DNA of 64,000 bases, taken from assembly GCF_914767665.1 (NCBI RefSeq), contig NC_059507.1, positions 4,960,001-5,024,000 of the forward strand. The letters run 5' to 3'. A program made the position numbers and the translations under genes. Positions 57,737 to 64,000 of this stretch are shown here, piece after piece; position 1 is the first letter of the stretch, and every line of letters begins with the position of its first letter. A model generated the notes under the pieces. The model was given only the letters and a program-made list of their open reading frames with translations. It did not search any database and was not told the DNA's origin. This stretch comes from Harmonia axyridis (Eukaryota; Arthropoda; Insecta; Coleoptera; Coccinellidae).

Positions 57737-58657
57737 TAGGGTGTTTTTTTTCGAGGTATATAACGTTAAGTTGGCATTACTTTTCAAGATGGCGACCGAT
57801 TTAACAGCTGTCAAGTGATTTATTCTCAGTTTGGTTTGGCAATTCATCATGAATAGACTCACGCCTGAACAACGCTTGCAAATAGTGCAATTTTATTTCG
57901 AAAATAATGGTTCTGTGCGGAATACGTATCGCGCACTACGTCCATTTTATTTTGTTTAGCGATGAAGCGCACTTCTGGTTGAATGGCTACGTCAACAAAC
58001 AAAACTGCCGCATTCGGAGTGAAGATAATCCTCAAGTGTATGTCGAAACACCGTTACATCCAGAAAAACTGACTGTTTGGTGCGCTTTATGGGCTGGTGG
58101 AATCATTGGTCCGTACTTCTTCAAAAACGATGATGGCCAGAACGTTACAGTCAATGGTGATCGGTATAGAGCCATGATTACTAACTTTTTGATTCCTGAA
58201 TTGAACAACCATGATGTCCAGGAGCTGTGGTTCCAACAAGACGGCGCAACATGTCACACAGCTCGTGCCACAATCGATTTATTGTAAGACACGCTTAATT
58301 TCACGTTTTGGACCTGTGAATTGGCCTCCAAGATCTTGTGATTTAACACCGCTAGACTACTTTCTGTGGGGCTATGTAAAATCATTGGTCTATGCGGATA
58401 AGCCATATACCCTTGACCATTTGGAAGACAACATTCGCCGTGTTATTGACGATATACGGCCACAAATGTTGGAAAAAGTCATCGAAAATTGGACGTCCAG
58501 ATGGGACTACATCCGAGCCAGCCGTGGCGGTCATATGCCAGAAATCATATTTAAAATGTAATGTCACAAGATTATCTTGCGGATAAATAAAATTCATGTC
58601 AATCGAATCGTTGTTTTATTGCAATTCAAAGTTCTATAGCACTAAAAAGAACACCTT
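57737..58657 (+). mobile_element. DD41D mariner-like element, copy I (junction class 1)
   Basis: The start TAGGGTGTTTTTTTT follows TA (57735-57736); the end has lost one base of CACCC before TT and TA. After the class 1 junction (57940-57962) an open frame starts at an alternative-frame ATG (57907: MVLCGIRIAHYVHFILFSDE). It runs through the first and second catalytic aspartates to a stop at about 58287. A small deletion there shifts the frame, and the remainder (RLISRFGPVNWPP to IIFKM) continues to 58561. Confidence 0.9.
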
Positions 58658-59339
58658 TATATAAAAATTGTTTTTTTCGGAAATATTTCATATTTATTTG
58701 ACTTCAAAGGTGAAAAAAGTCAATACTTCTTCTAGAAGTTAAAGTTAAGATACTCAATTTGATTTTTCATGTTGATAAAATGAGAATTTTGACAGGTTTC
58801 GATAGTGCTAATACTGATTCACGTATTTTAGATGTTGAAGTGAAATGATTTCGGATTGAAAAATCTTAAAATATTCACAATTCCTGAATTTGATTCAGTG
58901 TTCAGTGTGTTTCAAATTTAGGTAACATAGAGTCCGGATCGAGATATTGATGGTTTAGAGAAGCTACATTTGTTGTTGTTTTAAAAATTGATAAAAACGA
59001 AGTTTGTGTATCAATGAAATTTTTTTTTTTGAGGGAAAAAATGCTGTGCAAGCAAAGCTATGCCTTGAAAAGTGTTATTTGGACTGTACTCTATAGATAA
59101 AGGTTAAAAGATGCATTTGAGCGTGGGAGGATATGAGTATTCTTGAAGGTGTTTATATTGACGAATGAAGTAGAATTTTGTGTTTTTACTAGTTCAGGCC
59201 CAGGATTTATTCAGTTGACTGTTATTTCTAGGAGTACTATCCTCACATTTATTTTTGTGACAGATAAATCTTTCAAATCGATTCGAAGTTTCTATTATTC
59301 CGCAAGATTCAAGGAAAATAGAACCAACTGAATTTTCCT
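58658..59339. other. AT-rich unique DNA, nothing recognised
   Basis: No coding similarity or repeats were seen. Confidence 0.35.
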
Positions 59340-59670
59340 GCAAAATCGATGATATCTGTAGGAAATTGCATCTGCAAATTATTACAATTCTCACAATCTT
59401 TTTATTCTTCCTAAAGTAATGAATTCAAACAAAATTTGATGAAAATCTTAATTGTTGGAATGATTGGTTGCCATGGAAATGTATTTATCCATAATAATTA
59501 TAGGTTGACAACTCTAAGAAATGTTTTATCACCATTGAGAATAATCATTTTGCTGCCTTATAGGCATAAGGCGAAAAGTCCTTACGTTGCTGCTTAGGCA
59601 GGAAAAGTAATGTAAGCAAAAAGTAAGTAGTAAGTAAAAGTAATCAATATTTGCTGTCAATCGGAGAAAA
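59340..59670. repeat. single arm related to the foldback element at 45871
   Basis: TTGCATCTGCAAATTATTAC, TCACAATCTTTTTATTCTTC, GGAATGATTGGTTGCCATGG and the end TATTTGCTGTCAATCGGAGA match the right arm at 46340-46530. The opposite arm is absent. An unrelated segment of about 100 bp (59540-59640) interrupts it. Confidence 0.65.
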
Positions 59671-60814
59671 AAACATTTTTATTTGCGTTTTATCGTCCAT
59701 CTGCAAAATTGGATATAAATGAAAATAATCACAAAAAGCGACAGCTGATTCGCTCTAAAAATCACCTGTACTACAACAGAAAGATAATCACCACTACGCG
59801 AAAAAAACCCATCGGATTTGGCAACTGCAGATATTCAACATCTGCACATACATACTTGAATCTCAGCCGCAAGACTGGACAACTCAAGACTCGACCAAAC
59901 AAGTCTGCCATCAGACTCATTACATAGGTAGCTGTTAGCTGGGTACCAGTCTCTTCAGAATTCCATCGAGGTACCAAGAACCGAGTGGACCAACTCATGT
60001 GAGACGTGCTTGTCTAGAAATTAGTTGTTCTAAAAGTAGGCGCGAGACTGCATGAAGGTGTCAGTTTAGTGTTATTATTGTAGAGAGTTGATTGCGTTTT
60101 CAAATGTGTTTGGTGGACTCATTTGAGTGATATATTTGTGGACATGTGTGTATCTTTTTGGAACTGAGGATAAATGTGGATTATCTTGGTTATTTCTGAA
60201 GGTAAGGAAATCCAATTTGCGATAATATTCACTTTGTATAATACCGAAATCAACCCTTAAACATAATACCATTCTGGGAATGACAGGAAGGATCAACAAA
60301 AAACTTTAAGTATTCGTAGGAATGTTTGTTCAAGCCGATATTTGAACAAACACAGATTACAATCCTTGAATTCTTCACTGGTAAAAATTCTCATCCGTTT
60401 TCAGGATACTTCGGGTTCTCAGAGAAATTAAATTTCTTCAAAACAGTTGAAGGATCCAGAATAATTGTATTAAGCCAATAAAAGCATCCAACTGTTTTAT
60501 TACTGTTCGTAATCATGATTGTCCTGTCAGATATCTGCATGGAATTCCCTTGGGAATTCACAATTGGAATGAGTTCGCCCTGTAGGAATTCTAGAGGAAA
60601 ATAGGTTATCATAAATTACTGACGTACTTGTGAAATTGGTAACATACCCTTTTCGTCATTACATCTTGAATCTTTTTATTTTTATATAATGGTTAAAGTA
60701 TGGGTGAATTTTTCTGTGATATAATTTATATATCAACAACCTTCACAAATAAATGAAATGAAGAATATTACTTGGGGTAACGAATCTATACAGGGTTAGA
60801 ACTATTTAGAGGGA
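59671..60814. other. unique DNA, nothing recognised
   Basis: Short chance open frames only. Confidence 0.35.
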
Positions 60815-61253
60815 CACTACAGGGATATCGAAAACTGTTAGAAATACAGGGTGGCTCAAATTACAAAAAAATTGCGTTATTAGGGATGAGTGTGTTATTT
60901 TTGTAGAGTGAGATACATTATTGAATTCGTAATTTTTTCTTGGTCACCCCATAACGAAAACCAATATGACGTCCATAAGAAAAAGAAATTGAATATCGAG
61001 TCTTTGAAACAATGGATAACAGAAAAAATCTGACGAGACCATTAGAATCTTTATATTAGATAATGGCTACAAACCGAATTTCGTGAAGTTGTCTCCAAAA
61101 ACAAATGATTTATAAGATTTTCGGTTTTTTCGAGATATCTCGGGAACTATTGGAGATATTTTGGATCTGTTAACACCAACACACTAACCCGTAAATAACG
61201 CAACTTTTCTGAGACACCCTGTATTTCAAAAGGTTTTCGATATCCCTGTAGTG
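60815..61253. mobile_element. ACAGGGTG-type inverted repeat element, arms about 60-70 bp
   Basis: CACTACAGGGATATCGAAAA at the left pairs with TTTTCGATATCCCTGTAGTG at the right. Further in, AAATACAGGGTGGCTCA pairs with GAGACACCCTGTATTTC, and AATTGCGTTATT with AATAACGCAA. The interior is non-coding. Confidence 0.75.
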
Positions 61254-61674
61254 CCTCGTGCGTATGAGTGGCGCAACAAAATCAAAAGCTGTCAATAAAT
61301 TACACGTATCTCAATATTTTTTTTGTATCAAGCTAAAAAAACTCTTTCTTTCATCTGCTCCTTTTTGGTCTAAAACTGAAAAATCTCGTTCAATAGTGAA
61401 GGCGACATTTTTTTGATTATCGTGTATTATGAGAAGGTGCACCAGTATATAAAAAAGATAGCTGAACGTTACATGGTGTTCAAGAGAGAAAATTCGTCTT
61501 CAAAAACATGGATTTAGCACAACCAACTGATAAGGATATCATTATTACTTATCCAAGTAATTTTATCGAACACCACCATATTGTCCACATATGGCGTCTT
61601 TTTTCTCTATTCAAAACTCAATTCTTCAATTGAAGTTATTAACCAATTTCCAGTAATTTTCAATTTCCCTTAAA

Positions 61675-61773
61675 CCGGGTGTCCCAAAAAGACCACGTCA
61701 AACGAAAACGGAATGTAGATAAGAATGTTCTCTACCGTTTTCGTTTGACGTTGTCTTTTTGGGACACCCTGTA
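61675..61773. repeat. near-perfect hairpin with ACACCCTGTA end, arms about 40 bp
   Basis: CCGGGTGTCCCAAAAAGACC (continuing ACGTCAAACGAAAACGG) pairs with CCGTTTTCGTTTGACGTTGT (continuing CTTTTTGGGACACCCTG), with one or two mismatches. The loop is about 20 nt. It looks like the two ends of a larger element after loss of its middle. Confidence 0.85.
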
Positions 61774-63634
61774 TACGAAAAAAAAAATTCCTGGTTTTAG
61801 TTTTCACCAACTATAATTTTATTTTCAAATGTCTTAGCATGTTTGAAACGTATCGCATATAATTGAATTCTGTATGCTCATTCAACTAGACTGAACAGGT
61901 TATCTCAAACACATAATAAGCAGTCGCTTGTTCATCAAAGAAATTATATAGCATCAAGATCTAGTTCTTTTATCGCGTGCTACAAATATAATAAAAAACA
62001 CGCGAACCTTGAAAATTTAATGGAAGACAAGTTTTATACGGCAATTATTCTGTTATTATGAAGACATATACCGAGCATTCAAGACATATTAGTAGCGCGT
62101 TGTTTCTCACATAAATTATCACTATATAAGAACAAAACATTCCAACTATTAGTTTCTATGATGAGAGGAATCAGTAATTATAGTATTATTGGAATTTTGT
62201 TGGAATAACTTTGGATTAGATGATGTAGAGTACTACAAATTCTACAGAATTATTTGCCTGGTGAACAGAAAAAAATGAACTAGCGATGATATCAATATTA
62301 AACATTCCTCGACAAATTTCTTATTTTTCCAGAGGGAATTAATTTAATTGTAAATGATACATATTAATGTTGAATTTGAGCGTTTGAAATTGACTCTTCT
62401 GTTGAAATCATCAAATTCAAATAGGTATTCAATTGAAAATGCTTATAGAATCGTTATTTCAATATTAAATCACTTTTTTAGATTTCTACTATCGTCAGAC
62501 CGTAAAAACAATAACTCTCAAACGGAGGGAGTTCGTTAATGGGCAAAATCTGACTAGGGGTTCCGTAGATATGGCCAATTAAATTATGTTGTCCTGATGA
62601 TTTCAAAACTGTCAATTCGATCAAGATGAAATGTATCATCTTATGTAACTTTTTTTATGTCTATGAACTTGTGTCGAATAAATTAGAAAGTAGATTTGAA
62701 AGCATATTTATTCTGAGTGAGCTAGTTTGGAATTATCAATTCAATTTAATGCTGTATTTCTCTGAATTTGTATTTTTATTGCAGTAATTCTTTGCCTTAT
62801 TTTTTCCGATAATACTCTTTTGGAATCGTGCAAGAAAACGAATGCTAAAAAGTTTGAAATTATCCAGAATCCAACTATTTCTCTTAATATATTATATTGG
62901 ATTAATTATATGAAAGAAACAAAAACAAGATAATATATTCTTACATTCCTACAATGAACTCGCAAGACTGACTTAACAATGAATAAAAAAATCCATATTA
63001 TTGTGTTCCTATTCAAATTTTCTTTATTAAATTTTGGTTCGGAGTTACCAGACCATAATAATATTCATGATTTTAACGATCTGCTAATTTCCTAATATTT
63101 GGTTTGATGTTTCAATTCGCTCGAAAACTTTCAATTTTTAATAAATTCAATATGATGTACGTAGTAGAATATATTTTCCATTAAATTTCAACATCGATAG
63201 CAGGAAGTTTATTCAAGCAAAAAGCTGGATAATGATATTAGCACCGCTCTTAGGTAATATTGAATGCATCGATATTGAGGTCTTTCAGATATCGAACCGG
63301 AAATGGATGTTCCAAGAAACTTTCAAGTCTCAAGTGAAACTGAACGGACATACGAAGTACAACAGCTCTGCAAGGTTGACAAGAACACTATACTGTGTAG
63401 GAATATGAATTCTACTACTATTTTTCGAATTTGGAAAGAAAGATATCATCTGCAATTTAATGATACAAGTTATTACTTAATGTTTTCTTTCATTGGTGGA
63501 GAAAGTCTTTTAATGCTAATATAGAACAACGAATCGAAGAAAGCAGTGACGTAAAGTCAGGAGAACATAAATTTTTATGAAATTTCTTAAGAATTTTATA
63601 GTTAATTCAATTTTCTGAACACAAGTTATTATGT
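61774..63634. other. AT-rich unique DNA, nothing recognised
   Basis: Apart from the small repeat at 62539-62566 shared with 21512-21540, no feature was seen. Confidence 0.4.
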
Positions 63635-64000
63635 ACAGGGTGGGCAAATTTCGATGTTTTAGCACTACAACTTTTAAACCAGATGAGATAGACAAAATCT
63701 GATACCCCATTCTCGGTCACTTTTTGTGAGAAACTAACAAGGGTAGTATTCATTTTTGGCCACCTTCTTTTGTTTTCGAGTTATAAGCGTAAATTGGAAA
63801 AATGGCGATATCGAAAAACATTTATATCTCCGCTAATGCTGATGATAGAGCTCTGAAATTAAAATATTATACAGGCACTTTTTTACGTAGAATCCAGTGG
63901 CGTGTTCGTATTTCCAAAAGGGTTTTTAATTACGAAGTTATGACCCAAAGTTATGTTTTTTCGAATGGGAACACTAGATTTTTGTGCCATTTTCTGAAAG
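63635..64000. mobile_element. left part of an ACAGGGTG-ended element cut by the window edge
   Basis: It begins TACAGGGTGGGCAAATTTCG. TACGTAGAATCCAGTGGCGT at 63884-63903 and the following TTATGTTTTTT segment match the extra segment inside the left arm at 39656-39873. Non-coding as far as visible; the right end is outside the window. Confidence 0.65.

Noticed and set aside
1..64000. CRISPR array, bacterial operon or prophage
   Set aside because: No regularly spaced identical repeats with unique spacers, no bacterial gene organisation, and clear spliced eukaryotic coding exons and insect transposons.

Overview
This is nuclear DNA of an insect, AT-rich and dense in transposons. Every recognisable transposase (mariner, Tc1, a DD41D mariner relative, hAT) and both non-LTR retroelement types belong to families common in insects. 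I lean towards a beetle, but that is impression, not proof. There is no bacterial-style gene organisation, rRNA or CRISPR array.

One host gene is supported. It lies on the minus strand and looks like winged eye (wge), the insect relative of vertebrate BAHD1. A long coding exon (48697 down to 46847) begins at an ATG preceded by an in-frame stop inside the same exon. It joins in phase, through consensus splice sites, to a second coding exon (43089 to 42828). A candidate 5' UTR exon and promoter lies near 51782-52022. The BAH domain expected at the C terminus was not found in the window, so the remaining exons should lie below position 1 or be too short to recognise. If so, positions 1-42827 are one giant intron. 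A zero-length-exon splice signature (pyrimidine tract, then CAG|GTGAGT) at 14344/14343 on the same strand fits a recursive-splicing ratchet point in that intron.

The rest is mostly mobile DNA. Eight copies of a DD41D mariner relative lie at 1-117, 5942-6871, 12630-13570, 31239-31874, 32615-33552, 34268-35119, 55360-56284 and 57737-58657. The seven that retain the N-terminal end are internal-deletion derivatives and fall into three junction classes. Other families are Mos1-like mariner fragments, irritans-type (Himar-like) mariner copies, a second DD41D-like family, one nearly complete Tc1 pseudogene, four hAT derivatives that keep only the transposase C-terminal dimerisation segment, and LINE 3' ends.

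Many non-coding elements are long inverted repeats with arms from 27 to about 280 bp, often ending in ACAGGGTG. Between them lie less AT-rich unique blocks (4380-4740, 9900-10330, 11890-12620, 16620-16960, 26860-27120, 36600-36980). These could be conserved non-coding DNA of the host gene, but only comparison with relatives can show it.
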